DNA of 64,000 nt from Pseudotamlana haliotis (GCF_008806375.1 NZ_WAAT01000028.1:89214-153213); one strand, 5' to 3'. Counted from the stretch's first letter, positions 8,796-17,253 are shown. Numbers and translations: made by a program. Notes: generated by a model from the sequence alone, not told the origin.

Positions 8796-9056
8796 ATGGA
8801 TGCTTTAAAGCAAGAATTAAAAGAATTTATCATAGAACAATTAAACCTAGAAGATATCAATGTTGAAGATATAGGGAATGACGATGCGCTTTTTGGAGAT
8901 GGCCTAGGTTTAGACTCTATTGATGCTCTAGAACTTATTGTAATGTTAGATAAAAACTATGGTATTAAATTAACTGACCCAAAGCAAGGGCGTGCAATTT
9001 TCGAATCGATTAATACGATGGCCGATTATATTACAGCACACAGAACAACAAACTAA
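8796..9056 (+). CDS. Acyl carrier protein
   Basis: 86 aa, acidic, four-helix ACP. The phosphopantetheine attachment Ser is Ser41 in GLGLDSIDALELI. It sits between the KS-like gene and an intact ketosynthase, so it is most likely the dedicated carrier for the growing aryl polyene rather than the fatty-acid ACP. Confidence 0.93.
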   Translation: MDALKQELKEFIIEQLNLEDINVEDIGNDDALFGDGLGLDSIDALELIVMLDKNYGIKLTDPKQGRAIFESINTMADYITAHRTTN

Positions 9057-9081
9057 AAAACGCTTAAAGTATTCTAAATTT

Positions 9082-10284
9082 ATGAGTAAAGGCGTTGCTA
9101 TAACGGGAATGGGAATCATTTCTGCCATTGGAAACAATGTTGCAGAAAACTATCAGTCTTTAATTGAAGGCCGAAAGGGGATTTCTAGAGTCTCAAAAAT
9201 AAAAACCAATCATGTGAATGATATTATGGTTGGTGAAATTGCCTTTACAAATGAAGAACTTATTGCGCAAATAGGTTTAAATCCTGATAACAGCTTTACA
9301 AGAACGGCTTTACTGGGATGTTTAGCTGCTAAAGAAGCGGTTAACAATGCTGGAATAGATAATATAACAGCATATAATACAGGGTTAATTTCCTCAACTA
9401 GTGTTGGGGGTATGGACATGACCGAGCAGTATTACTACGAGTCTTTTGAAAATGAAGCTGTTCAAAAGTATATTGAGAGTCATCATGCTGGCGATTCTAC
9501 CCAAAAAATAGCACAGCAATTAGGTATTGATAAGAGTTTAGTGACTACCATTAGTACGGCTTGCTCTTCCGCAGCAAATGCGATTATGCTAGGGGCGCGT
9601 TTAATTAAATCAGGAGAGCTTGATCGTGTCGTGGTTGGTGGTGCAGATTGCCTATCTAAGTTCACGATAAACGGATTTAAAACCCTGATGATTTTATCAG
9701 ATACTTACAATACGCCTTTTGATGAAAATCGTAAGGGGTTGAACTTAGGCGAAGCTGCGGCTTACTTAGTTTTAGAGTCTGATGCTATTGTTCAAAAAGA
9801 AAACAAAGCAGTTTTAGCTTACGTAAAGGGCTATGGTAACGCGAATGATGCTTTTCATCAAACCGCGTCATCTGAGAATGGTGATGGCGCCACTTTAGCC
9901 ATGCAAAAAGCCTTAAAGGTAGCAGGTTATACTCCTGAGAATATCGATTATATTAATGCTCACGGTACGGCAACAGGAAATAATGATTTATCGGAAGGCC
10001 GGGCGATTATTCGAGTTTTTGAAGATAGAGTACCTGATTTTAGCTCTACAAAAGCCTATACAGGACACACCTTAGCAGCAGCCGGAGCGATTGAAGCGGT
10101 TTATTCCATTTTAGCACTTCAGAATGATGTGATTTACCCAAATTTGAACTTCAAAACGCAAATGAAAGAGTTTGATATACGTCCACAACTTGAGGTCAAG
10201 AAAAAAACATTAAATGCTGTGATGTCGAATTCCTTTGGTTTTGGTGGGAATTGTTCCACGGTAATTTTTTCAAAAGAATCCTAA
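9082..10284 (+). CDS. Beta-ketoacyl-ACP synthase II-like (FabF-type) ketosynthase, complete triad
   Basis: 400 aa from ATG 9082, which gives the canonical KS N-terminus SKGVAITGMGIISAIGNN; the longer frame from 8992 merely overlaps the ACP gene. Cys161 in ISTACSSAAN, His294 in NAHGTATGNN and His329 in YTGHTLAAAG complete the triad, and the C-terminal FGFGGNCST motif is present. It is immediately followed by a KS homologue with a dead active site, which recalls the KS/chain-length-factor pairs of type II polyketide systems and the KS:CLF pair known for aryl polyenes. Confidence 0.87.
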   Translation: MSKGVAITGMGIISAIGNNVAENYQSLIEGRKGISRVSKIKTNHVNDIMVGEIAFTNEELIAQIGLNPDNSFTRTALLGCLAAKEAVNNAGIDNITAYNTGLISSTSVGGMDMTEQYYYESFENEAVQKYIESHHAGDSTQKIAQQLGIDKSLVTTISTACSSAANAIMLGARLIKSGELDRVVVGGADCLSKFTINGFKTLMILSDTYNTPFDENRKGLNLGEAAAYLVLESDAIVQKENKAVLAYVKGYGNANDAFHQTASSENGDGATLAMQKALKVAGYTPENIDYINAHGTATGNNDLSEGRAIIRVFEDRVPDFSSTKAYTGHTLAAAGAIEAVYSILALQNDVIYPNLNFKTQMKEFDIRPQLEVKKKTLNAVMSNSFGFGGNCSTVIFSKES

Positions 10285-10294
10285 ATAAAAAACA

Positions 10295-11359
10295 TTGAAA
10301 AAGGTTTACATAAATAGTATCGCTTCTATTTCAGCTCAAAAAACATTTGATCAAGCTGAGTTTTTAACTGATCTTATAGATCATGAAGCAATTGTGATTC
10401 CTGTTGTAAACCCTAATTATAAAGCTTTTATTCCACCAGCGGCAGCAAGACGTATGGCTAAAGGAATAAAAATGAGTATTGTGGCTTCAAAAATGGCTGT
10501 TCAAGAAGCAGGACTAGAGCAAGTTGATGCGATTATTACCGGAACAGGTATGGGCTGTTTACGAGATTCTGAAAAATTCTTAAGCAACCTCATTGATAAT
10601 GATGAGCAGTATTTAACACCAACGTCTTTTATCCAGTCAACGCATAATACGGTTGGCGGACAAGTGGCATTAGAATTAAAATGCAAAGGTTATAACTTCA
10701 CGTACGTTCACTCGAGCAATTCGTTTGAGTCGGCCCTGTTAGATGCAAAACTGCAACTAGCCTCAGGAGAAGAAGACGATATTTTGGTTGGTGGTATTGA
10801 TGAAATTGGAGACCACACGTTCAAGCTTCAAGAGTTAGTTGGTCATGTGAAACGAGAAGCTGTAAAGACTTCAGAATTATTAAAATCTAAAACTTCGGGT
10901 GCTGTTTTTGGAGAAGGTGCCAACTTTTTTGTGCTTTCTAACAAAAAACAAGCCTCGTCATATGCTGAGTTAATAGCAGTAAAGATGTTTAATACTTTGC
11001 CTAAAATTAGCGTGCCGGAAACAGCAACCGCTTTTTTAGCCAATAATGGTTTCTCAGCAGAAGATATTGACTTAGTGGTTCTTGGCTATAACGGTGATGT
11101 AGATTATGATAGCTGCTATGATGTTTTAAGTCATGAGCTATTTAATGATACCCAACAAGCCTATTACAAACATCTCTCTGGAGAGTTTAATACGGCTTCG
11201 TCATTCGGTTTTTGGTTGGCTTCAAAAGTTTTAAAGCTTCAGTCGCTTCCAGAAGTAGTTAAGTTAAACGACATCAAGTCTTCAGGGTTTAAAACCGTTT
11301 TACTCTACAACCAATATCGTGGTGAAAATCATAGTTTTACTTTATTAAAAACATGCTAA
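10295..11359 (+). CDS. Ketosynthase-like protein without catalytic triad (chain-length-factor-like)
   Basis: 354 aa. The overall KS fold is kept (THNTVGGQVALEL, DDILVGGIDE, SGAVFGEGANFFVL), but by my alignment the nucleophile position in YVHSSNSFES is Asn142, the first His position in LGYNGDVDYD is Asn266, and the second His position in LSGEFNTASS is Glu297. This is what is expected of a chain-length factor that pairs with the active KS encoded 10 bases upstream. It starts at TTG 10295; no ATG lies near the first strand. Confidence 0.72.
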   Translation: MKKVYINSIASISAQKTFDQAEFLTDLIDHEAIVIPVVNPNYKAFIPPAAARRMAKGIKMSIVASKMAVQEAGLEQVDAIITGTGMGCLRDSEKFLSNLIDNDEQYLTPTSFIQSTHNTVGGQVALELKCKGYNFTYVHSSNSFESALLDAKLQLASGEEDDILVGGIDEIGDHTFKLQELVGHVKREAVKTSELLKSKTSGAVFGEGANFFVLSNKKQASSYAELIAVKMFNTLPKISVPETATAFLANNGFSAEDIDLVVLGYNGDVDYDSCYDVLSHELFNDTQQAYYKHLSGEFNTASSFGFWLASKVLKLQSLPEVVKLNDIKSSGFKTVLLYNQYRGENHSFTLLKTC

Positions 11360-12129
11360 ATTTTAAATCGGTAAATATTATAGCAGGCTTAACGTGTTTG
11401 GGTTTGTTAGCATTATGCCTTTTTTATGATTTATCTCTAATCTACCTTTTTATTATATTATTGCTGTGGCTTTTAATCACAGGTTTAGGTTCTGCTTTTA
11501 TTGGTTGGAACTACCATTTGTCTTCTTTAAACGCGAATTACAAAACCAACAAAAACCAAATAGCCATTACCTTTGATGATGGTCCGAATCCCGAATTCAC
11601 ACCAAAAGTTCTAAAACTCCTTAAAACTTATAATGCCAAAGCGACCTTCTTTTGCATAGGAAAACATATAGAAGCATACCCTGAGATTTTTAAGAGTATT
11701 TTAGAAGCCCAACATGTGGTTGGTAACCATACGTATTCGCATAGCAATCGTTTTGGTTTTTTCGGAACTGAAGAAGTGGTTAAAGAGTTGCAACGCACTA
11801 ATACTGTTATTGAAAAACAATGCGGACTAAAAATGAACCTGTATCGTCCGGCTTTCGGAGTTACAAACCCCAATATAAGACGCGCTTTGGGAATAACCGG
11901 GCTCCAATCGGTGGGCTGGAGTAAACGTTCATTAGATACTACCAAATTAGGCAAAAAGGCGATTTTAAAATGTATTACAACTAATTTAAAAGCGGGAGAC
12001 GTCATTCTATTGCATGACAGCAGTGAGAAAACTGTTCTTGTTTTGGAACAGTTATTGTTATTTTTGCAGGAACAAAACTTGAAACCCGTCACTATAGACA
12101 CCTTATTTGATATCAAAGCCTATGCGTAA
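11353..12129 (+). CDS. Polysaccharide deacetylase family protein (NodB homology), membrane anchored
   Basis: 258 aa. Two hydrophobic segments lie in residues 5-50, followed by a NodB domain: motif 1 ITFDDGPNP (Asp75/Asp76), motif 2 VVGNHTYSHS (His126, His130), motif 3 YRPAFG and a late DVILLHDSS. The metal ligands are all present, so it is probably active as a carbohydrate N- or O-deacetylase facing the periplasm. Members of this family recur in flexirubin and aryl polyene loci without a proven substrate. It overlaps the CLF-like gene by 7 bases. Confidence 0.85.
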   Translation: MLNFKSVNIIAGLTCLGLLALCLFYDLSLIYLFIILLLWLLITGLGSAFIGWNYHLSSLNANYKTNKNQIAITFDDGPNPEFTPKVLKLLKTYNAKATFFCIGKHIEAYPEIFKSILEAQHVVGNHTYSHSNRFGFFGTEEVVKELQRTNTVIEKQCGLKMNLYRPAFGVTNPNIRRALGITGLQSVGWSKRSLDTTKLGKKAILKCITTNLKAGDVILLHDSSEKTVLVLEQLLLFLQEQNLKPVTIDTLFDIKAYA

Positions 12130-12739
12130 CCTTGTATTTCTAATCTTTTTTATTGTTTTCGCAACGCAAGGACAAACTAAAATGACGACCGAAGAAGCTT
12201 CGGCTCTAAAATTGAAAGCCCAGGCTTTTGCCAAGGATACTGAAAGCATCTTTAGTGATTTCACCCAATACAAGCACCTCGATTTTTTAGATAATGATAT
12301 CAAATCAACCGGAAAGTTAGCCTTTAAAGCGCCCGATCTTGTAAAATGGGCTTATGAAACACCGTTTTCTTATGCCATTATTTTTAGAGATAACAAGATT
12401 TTCATAAACGATGAAGGCCGTAAAAGTGATATTGATATTGGGCGAAACAAAATGTTTAAGCAATTAAATAACCTCATAGTTAGTAGCGTTAAAGGCGACA
12501 TGTTTGATGATGAAAAGTTCGTCATTGATTATTACAAACTTGAAAATGCAAGTTTAGTACATTTCAAACCCAAAGATGAAAAGCTAGCTAAATTTATAAA
12601 AGCCTTCCACATCACTTTTAATGAAGCTGCCGATGTGGTAGAAGTTAAAATGATAGAATCTTCTCAAGATTACACTAAAATTGTATTTACTAATAAAGTT
12701 TTAAACCAGCCTATAGATGATACGGTTTTTAAGCCTTAG
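12122..12739 (+). CDS. LolA-like outer membrane lipoprotein carrier protein
   Basis: 205 aa with signal peptide (MRNLVFLIFFIVFATQGQT) and the LolA-type open barrel sequence pattern: FSDFTQYKHLDFLD, GKLAFKAPDLVKWAYETP, IFINDEGRKSD. Real LolA carries lipoproteins through the periplasm; pigment-cluster copies are thought to move the hydrophobic pigment or its carrier. ATG 12122 is chosen because it gives a clean signal peptide. The gene overlaps the deacetylase by 8 bases and the next lipoprotein gene by 23. Confidence 0.82.
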   Translation: MRNLVFLIFFIVFATQGQTKMTTEEASALKLKAQAFAKDTESIFSDFTQYKHLDFLDNDIKSTGKLAFKAPDLVKWAYETPFSYAIIFRDNKIFINDEGRKSDIDIGRNKMFKQLNNLIVSSVKGDMFDDEKFVIDYYKLENASLVHFKPKDEKLAKFIKAFHITFNEAADVVEVKMIESSQDYTKIVFTNKVLNQPIDDTVFKP

Positions 12740-13322
12740 CCTGGTTTTACTTTTTGTTTCTTGTGCCTCGTATCCTGAGAAACAGCAATTTCAATCCATA
12801 AACGACCAAGCTGACTTCCATAATGTGTATTTTTCAAATGTAGAAAAGGACTATGTTTACAAGGCTTCTATTGAAGTTTATGACAAAGTTTTTGGAGGAA
12901 TTTTTATTGTAAAAAAGATTGATGACCTACATCATAGAGTAGTTTTTACTACCGAAATGGGAAATAAAATATTAGATTTTTCCTTTGATAAAGAAGCCTT
13001 TAAAGTCAATTCTATATTAGAAGCCCTTGATAAAAAAATACTCATTAATGTCTTAAAAAAAGACTTTAAAGTATTAATTACCGAAAATTTAAAGCTAAAG
13101 GCAGCCTTTAAGAGTGATAAACAAACGGTGGGTCAAACGGTTATCGATTCTGATGATTATTTTTACTTCGGAACAAACCCCTTGAATAAAATAGTGAAGA
13201 GTAAATGCGGAAAGGCACAAGTTGTGTTTACATTCTCAGAAATTAGTAATAATATTGCCCATAATATTAACATACAACATTTTAATATTAAGTTTAAAAT
13301 GGGACTCAAATCAATCAACTAA
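12717..13322 (+). CDS. Putative lipoprotein of flexirubin cluster
   Basis: 201 aa. A lipoprotein signal peptide (MIRFLSLSLVLLFVSCASY) has its lipobox Cys at residue 16. The rest is soluble, beta-rich and has no motif I can name. The position after the LolA-like gene resembles that of DUF3261-type lipoproteins in proteobacterial aryl polyene clusters, so it may be an acceptor at the outer membrane (inference from position). Confidence 0.65.
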   Translation: MIRFLSLSLVLLFVSCASYPEKQQFQSINDQADFHNVYFSNVEKDYVYKASIEVYDKVFGGIFIVKKIDDLHHRVVFTTEMGNKILDFSFDKEAFKVNSILEALDKKILINVLKKDFKVLITENLKLKAAFKSDKQTVGQTVIDSDDYFYFGTNPLNKIVKSKCGKAQVVFTFSEISNNIAHNINIQHFNIKFKMGLKSIN

Positions 13323-13337
13323 AAGGAACCAATTTTT

Positions 13338-13931
13338 ATGAAAAAAACGATATTAGCACTCTGCTTATCTACATTAATGACAGTGTCTTATGCTCAAAAT
13401 AAAGCCTCTTTTGGATTAAAAGGCGGTGTTAATTTATCAAATATATCAAAGGCCAACCTGGAGACTAAAACTGGATTTAACTTGAGTATGTTTGCTAATA
13501 TTCAATTCACAGAACTTTATGCCCTTCAACCAGAATTAGGCTATTCGCTTCAAGGCGGACAAAGTGATGGGTATTCAGAAGCCGATATGGATATTCACTA
13601 CATCTCGGTGGCTGTTGCTAATAAATTTTTTATAAAGGATTCTGGGCTCCATTTTATCGTAGCGCCTGGTTTAGATTTTGATGCCGATGATACTTTGGTG
13701 GGCTTATACAATGACGCCGACGGGAATGATGTGACTTTTGTGGATCTTACCTTTGCCTTTGGTCTTGGTTATGAGTTTGATAACGGATTAGGTTTTGAGG
13801 CGCGATATAAACAAGGAACTATAGATGTTTTCTCTGATGCTTTTAATAGTTTTGATTCTGATCTACTGAGCAGAGAAACCCAATTGAATTCGACCTTTCA
13901 AATAGGGGTGTTTTATAAATTCAAGTTTTAA
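13338..13931 (+). CDS. Outer membrane beta-barrel protein (porin family)
   Basis: 197 aa with signal peptide ending SYAQ. GLKGGVNLSNISK and alternating aromatic strands (LYALQPELGYSLQGG, FGLGYEFDNGLGFEARYKQG) end in a C-terminal FYKFKF strand. This is the small eight-strand barrel family common in Bacteroidota. In this operon it may help hold or transfer the pigment in the outer membrane; no direct evidence. Confidence 0.78.
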   Translation: MKKTILALCLSTLMTVSYAQNKASFGLKGGVNLSNISKANLETKTGFNLSMFANIQFTELYALQPELGYSLQGGQSDGYSEADMDIHYISVAVANKFFIKDSGLHFIVAPGLDFDADDTLVGLYNDADGNDVTFVDLTFAFGLGYEFDNGLGFEARYKQGTIDVFSDAFNSFDSDLLSRETQLNSTFQIGVFYKFKF

Positions 13932-13935
13932 TGAT

Positions 13936-14304
13936 ATGCAACTAAAAGATTTTTATACGGTAAATGATTTATTAGTAGATGACGCGGTAACAACTGCACA
14001 AATTACAATTAATAAAGATCATGATATTTTTAAAGGACATTTCCCTGGTAATCCGGTAACCCCAGGGGTTTGCATGATGCAAATCATTAAAGAACTGACC
14101 GAAGAAGTAGTTGGTAAAAAGTTATTTATGCAAAGCTCGAGTAATATCAAGTTTATGGCAATTATTAACCCTGAAAAAACACCAGATTTAGAAATTCAAT
14201 TGAATATCACCGAAACTGAAACAGGGTATAAGGTTAAAAACACAACACGTTTTGAAGATACTGTGGCATTAAAATTGTCGAGTAGTTATACTGAAAAACA
14301 ATAG
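13936..14304 (+). CDS. FabZ/ApeI-like 3-hydroxyacyl-ACP dehydratase
   Basis: 122 aa single hot-dog protein with the canonical catalytic segment GHFPGNPVTPGVCMMQ; His35 is the catalytic His. Unlike the two ApeP-like proteins at the start of the cluster, this one keeps it, so it is the likely active dehydratase for polyene formation. It lies 4 bases after the barrel gene; an overlapping ATG at 13931 hits a stop after four codons, so 13936 is the start. Confidence 0.82.
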   Translation: MQLKDFYTVNDLLVDDAVTTAQITINKDHDIFKGHFPGNPVTPGVCMMQIIKELTEEVVGKKLFMQSSSNIKFMAIINPEKTPDLEIQLNITETETGYKVKNTTRFEDTVALKLSSSYTEKQ

Positions 14305-14306
14305 TT

Positions 14307-14798
14307 ATGAAGTATGTATTGGCATTTACTCTTTTATTTATAGCTCAGTCTGTCGATTTAGACACGATTAGAGCGGCCTATAAATATGCGGCTCAGGATT
14401 CCAGTAAAATTGAAACGCTTTACAACGATTTAGAAGGTGTGACTAAAGCCGATAGCGTAGAGCTTGTAGCCTACAAAGGGGCTATAGTGGCGCTTATGGC
14501 TAGGAGTGCCAAAAGCATAAAGGGAAAGAAGGAAGGTTTTCTAGACGGTGTTGGCTTGGTTGAATATGCGGTAGATAAAGATTCAAGTAACATTGAAGTA
14601 CGTTTTGTAAGGCTTAGTATTCAACAGAATGTGCCAAAATTTTTGAGGTATAATGATGCTATTGAAAACGACAAAGCGTTTATTTTAGAGAATTTTAACG
14701 GAATTACCAGTCGTTCTTTAAAAAGTCATATTGCAGATTATGTTTCCCATTCCAAACACTTTACAGACGAAGAAAAAGCACGAATGATAGGCTTATAA
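14307..14798 (+). CDS. Exported protein of unknown function, last gene of the flexirubin cluster
   Basis: 163 aa. A hydrophobic N-terminus (MKYVLAFTLLFIAQS) looks like a signal peptide; the rest is helical and charged, with KYAAQDSSKIETLYNDLEG and LSIQQNVPKFLRYND suggesting TPR-like helices. No motif is recognised. It follows the dehydratase by 2 bases and ends the long + strand operon; the next gene converges 27 bases away with no clear terminator between. Confidence 0.6.
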   Translation: MKYVLAFTLLFIAQSVDLDTIRAAYKYAAQDSSKIETLYNDLEGVTKADSVELVAYKGAIVALMARSAKSIKGKKEGFLDGVGLVEYAVDKDSSNIEVRFVRLSIQQNVPKFLRYNDAIENDKAFILENFNGITSRSLKSHIADYVSHSKHFTDEEKARMIGL

Positions 14799-14825
14799 AT
14801 AACTGTAGTTTTCCATGGCTTTTCC

Positions 14826-15764
14826 TTACTCTAAAAAAGTAGTGATTGCTTTGTTTACAGCTTCCGATTGGTCAATACTTAGAAAATGCCCTGCACTCTC
14901 AATAACTTCTGTTTTGTCTCTAAATAATAATTCATCAGCTTTTTCTAAACTTTCTTCAGAATTAATAACATCAGCATCGCCTATTAAAACCAATACAGGA
15001 ATGGTAATAGATCTTAATTCTTCGTCAGAAAAAGGTTTCATCTGCAGCATACTGGTATTGGTTTTTGCATATTTATTAGCCAGATAAAACTGTTTTTTAT
15101 AAATCGAATTAATTTTTTCTGGATGTGATGAAAAGGTTTCTAAGGTGCGCTCAAATTTTTTCTTACTTGGAAATAGTTTTAAAAATAAAGCTTGAGAAGT
15201 TTGTCTCAAATTATCTACATATTCAAAAGTTTGCGCCGGACTTAGCAGTACCAATTTGTTAATGTTTTGGTTTTGTTGAATAGCTAACAAGGTGGCTATC
15301 CAACCGCCACGAGAGGCTGCCACTAAATCAAAGTTTTTTAAATGGTAGTGTTCAAAAATACTGTTGTACCAAATGATAATTTCTTCAGAAGTTAAGGCGT
15401 TTTTGGTTAAGGCTGACTTTCCAGGTTCCATTAAAAAGTCAATCGCATATACGCGGTGTTTTTCAGATAAGGCTTTTATATTAGGATACCACATAGTTGA
15501 ACTCGCGTCCATACCGTGTAATAGCACCATTTGTTTGCCGTCTTCGGGTCCAGAAATAATAACATGAGCTGGGCCGTATGGCGTATCTACGGTATCTTCT
15601 GTATACGGTACTGGCCATAAGTTTAGAGCTTGGTTATAAGCGTTGATATAGGTGTTTTTTTCTTTTTTATTCTGAAAAACATAATCATCAAACCCCGTTT
15701 GCTTAGAGGAAGCACATCCGAAGCATAAAATTAGTATGGTAACTTTTAAAATTAACTTTCTCAT
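14826..15764 (-). CDS. Alpha/beta hydrolase, predicted lipoprotein
   Basis: 312 aa from ATG 15764. The N-terminus LILKVTILILCFGCASSK is a lipoprotein signal with lipobox Cys. Alpha/beta hydrolase features: oxyanion HG in VLLHGMD, nucleophile Ser in AASRGGW, acid in LIGDADV and His in SAGHFLS. An upstream in-frame TTG (15779) would add five residues and is less likely. Substrate unknown. It converges on the flexirubin operon. Confidence 0.8.
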   Translation of the reverse strand: MRKLILKVTILILCFGCASSKQTGFDDYVFQNKKEKNTYINAYNQALNLWPVPYTEDTVDTPYGPAHVIISGPEDGKQMVLLHGMDASSTMWYPNIKALSEKHRVYAIDFLMEPGKSALTKNALTSEEIIIWYNSIFEHYHLKNFDLVAASRGGWIATLLAIQQNQNINKLVLLSPAQTFEYVDNLRQTSQALFLKLFPSKKKFERTLETFSSHPEKINSIYKKQFYLANKYAKTNTSMLQMKPFSDEELRSITIPVLVLIGDADVINSEESLEKADELLFRDKTEVIESAGHFLSIDQSEAVNKAITTFLE

Positions 15765-15886
15765 TAATTTGTAATTCAAATGGTAAATGCACTTTTCCTA
15801 AAAGGCATATGATTGACCTAATATAGCTAAAAAAACGAGTGGTAAATTTAATTTAATTAACCCTATAGCTTTAAAAAGGCATAAAA

Positions 15887-15923
15887 AAACCTCGATTTAG
15901 CGTAATGGAGCCAATAGAGGTTT
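15887..15923 (-). terminator. Rho-independent terminator of rpe
   Basis: On the minus strand AAACCTC pairs with GAGGTTT, extended by an ATT/AAT pairing after one mismatch, and is followed by a T run. It lies 27 bases past the rpe stop. Confidence 0.7.
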
Positions 15924-15949
15924 GATTAATAAAAAATGGCTTTTTGCTA

Positions 15950-16612
15950 TTATGAATTAGCAATCGCTTTTAAGTCTTTTATAGTTTCTATTTGAGTACT
16001 GCTTTTAAACACGTAACTTCCAGCAACTAAAACATCGGCACCGGCATCTGTTAGTTGCTTGGCGTTTTTATCGGTTACACCACCATCTATTTCAATAAGT
16101 GTATTGGCACCTCTTGTCACAATAAGTTCTTTAAGTTGTTGTACTTTTTTATAGGTGTTCTCAATGAAACTTTGCCCGCCAAAGCCAGGGTTTACACTCA
16201 TGATACATACCAAGTCAATATCGTTAATTACGTCTTCTAAAACGTTGATATTAGTGTGTGGATTTAGTGCCACACCAGCTTTCATGCCTTCAGCCTTTAT
16301 AGCTTGTAGCGTGCGGTGTAAGTGGGTACAAGCTTCGTAGTGTACAGTTAAAATATCACTACCTAGTTCTGCAAAAGTTTTGATGTATCTATCAGGATCG
16401 ACAATCATTAAATGCACATCAATGGTTTTTTTAGCATGTTTGGAGATGGCTTGTAAAACAGGCATACCAAAGGAAATGTTTGGTACAAAAACACCATCCA
16501 TAATATCAATATGAAACCAATCGGCTTCACTTTGATTAACCATTTCTATATCACGTTGAAGGTTAGCAAAATCTGCTGCTAATACCGATGGAGCAATTAA
16601 TTTAGAACTCAT
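15950..16612 (-). CDS. rpe: Ribulose-phosphate 3-epimerase
   Basis: 220 aa TIM-barrel enzyme that interconverts ribulose-5-P and xylulose-5-P in the pentose phosphate pathway. Family signatures include IAPSVLAADFANL, FHIDIMDGVFVPN (metal His and catalytic Asp), IDVHLMI, MSVNPGFGGQ and EIDGGV (second catalytic Asp). Full length for the family. It stands alone with its own -7 promoter element and terminator. Confidence 0.97.
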   Translation of the reverse strand: MSSKLIAPSVLAADFANLQRDIEMVNQSEADWFHIDIMDGVFVPNISFGMPVLQAISKHAKKTIDVHLMIVDPDRYIKTFAELGSDILTVHYEACTHLHRTLQAIKAEGMKAGVALNPHTNINVLEDVINDIDLVCIMSVNPGFGGQSFIENTYKKVQQLKELIVTRGANTLIEIDGGVTDKNAKQLTDAGADVLVAGSYVFKSSTQIETIKDLKAIANS

Positions 16613-16636
16613 GAGATTGTTGATTATAATTTCGGC

Positions 16637-16644
16637 AAAAATAA
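16637..16644 (-). promoter_or_regulatory. Bacteroidota -7 promoter element for rpe
   Basis: Minus strand TATTTTTG matches the TAnnTTTG consensus, 25 bases before the rpe ATG. Confidence 0.55.
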
Positions 16645-16666
16645 AGGTTTTGTGTTTGTTAGGGGA

Positions 16667-17071
16667 TTAGTTTTCAATAAAATTTTCAACCATCCCAATA
16701 ACTTCATTGGCTATTTTGTTGTGGCCTAACTTTAGCCATTCGAGGTATTCGTAAAGGTTTTTTAGGTCGGCCTTTTCATTAATGATAGTAAAACCAAAGT
16801 TATAATCTTCAAAAATACGTTCGTCAATATTGGTGTTGATGACCTTAAAAAGATTATCGTGTCGAGGGTCTGAACTTATTTTTTTGTAGACGCTATCTAC
16901 GACTTCTTCTTCACCTTCTAATACCTGAAGGAAATTAGAGTTTTTATACACAAGAACACCAGTAATGTTGTTTATTGTGTTGTTAGACTTAGCTTTTAAA
17001 TAAATATTATCTTTAATGTTGTAATCAAGGGGTCTAGCGGCATCACTTATATAACAAATGGTTTTTAGCAT
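16667..17071 (-). CDS. BLUF domain protein (blue-light sensor using FAD), stand-alone
   Basis: 134 aa. The BLUF flavin residues are all in place: Tyr7 in ICYISDA, Asn31 in SNNTINNITG and Gln49 in NFLQVLEGEE, with the usual 24- and 18-residue spacing; EDYNFGF follows later. No effector domain is fused, so it must signal through another protein or by oligomer change, as PixD-type short BLUF proteins do. Neighbours (rpe, rpoD) give no clue to the partner. Confidence 0.9.
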   Translation of the reverse strand: MLKTICYISDAARPLDYNIKDNIYLKAKSNNTINNITGVLVYKNSNFLQVLEGEEEVVDSVYKKISSDPRHDNLFKVINTNIDERIFEDYNFGFTIINEKADLKNLYEYLEWLKLGHNKIANEVIGMVENFIEN

Positions 17072-17181
17072 GGTTCTTTATGGGTGAGATAGGTTGGTAT
17101 TTTCTATAAAAATATTGAAATGTATCAACTTAGAAAAACTATTTCCTTTTTAATCTCAAATCAATAGTTCATTAAAAAATA

Positions 17182-17206
17182 AACCCTCGGTAATCAGCCG
17201 AGGGTT
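17182..17206 (-). terminator. Rho-independent terminator of rpoD
   Basis: Minus strand AACCCTCGG pairs with CCGAGGGTT around a 7-base loop, followed by TATTTTTT. Confidence 0.85.
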
Positions 17207-17218
17207 CTTTCATCAATC

Positions 17219-17253
17219 AAACAACGAACAGTTATGAGTAACTGTTTGTTGTT
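17219..17253. repeat. 15-bp inverted repeat in the rpoD 3' untranslated region
   Basis: AACAACGAACAGTTA and TAACTGTTTGTTGTT pair through 15 positions with one mismatch or wobble around the 4-base loop TGAG. It lies 28 bases after the rpoD stop and just before the GC-rich terminator. It lacks its own T run, so it is more likely an mRNA-stabilising structure than a terminator. Confidence 0.7.

Noticed and set aside
11628..12116. Open frame of 162 codons antisense to the polysaccharide deacetylase
   Set aside because: The deacetylase has complete NodB motifs; the antisense translation has no family features.
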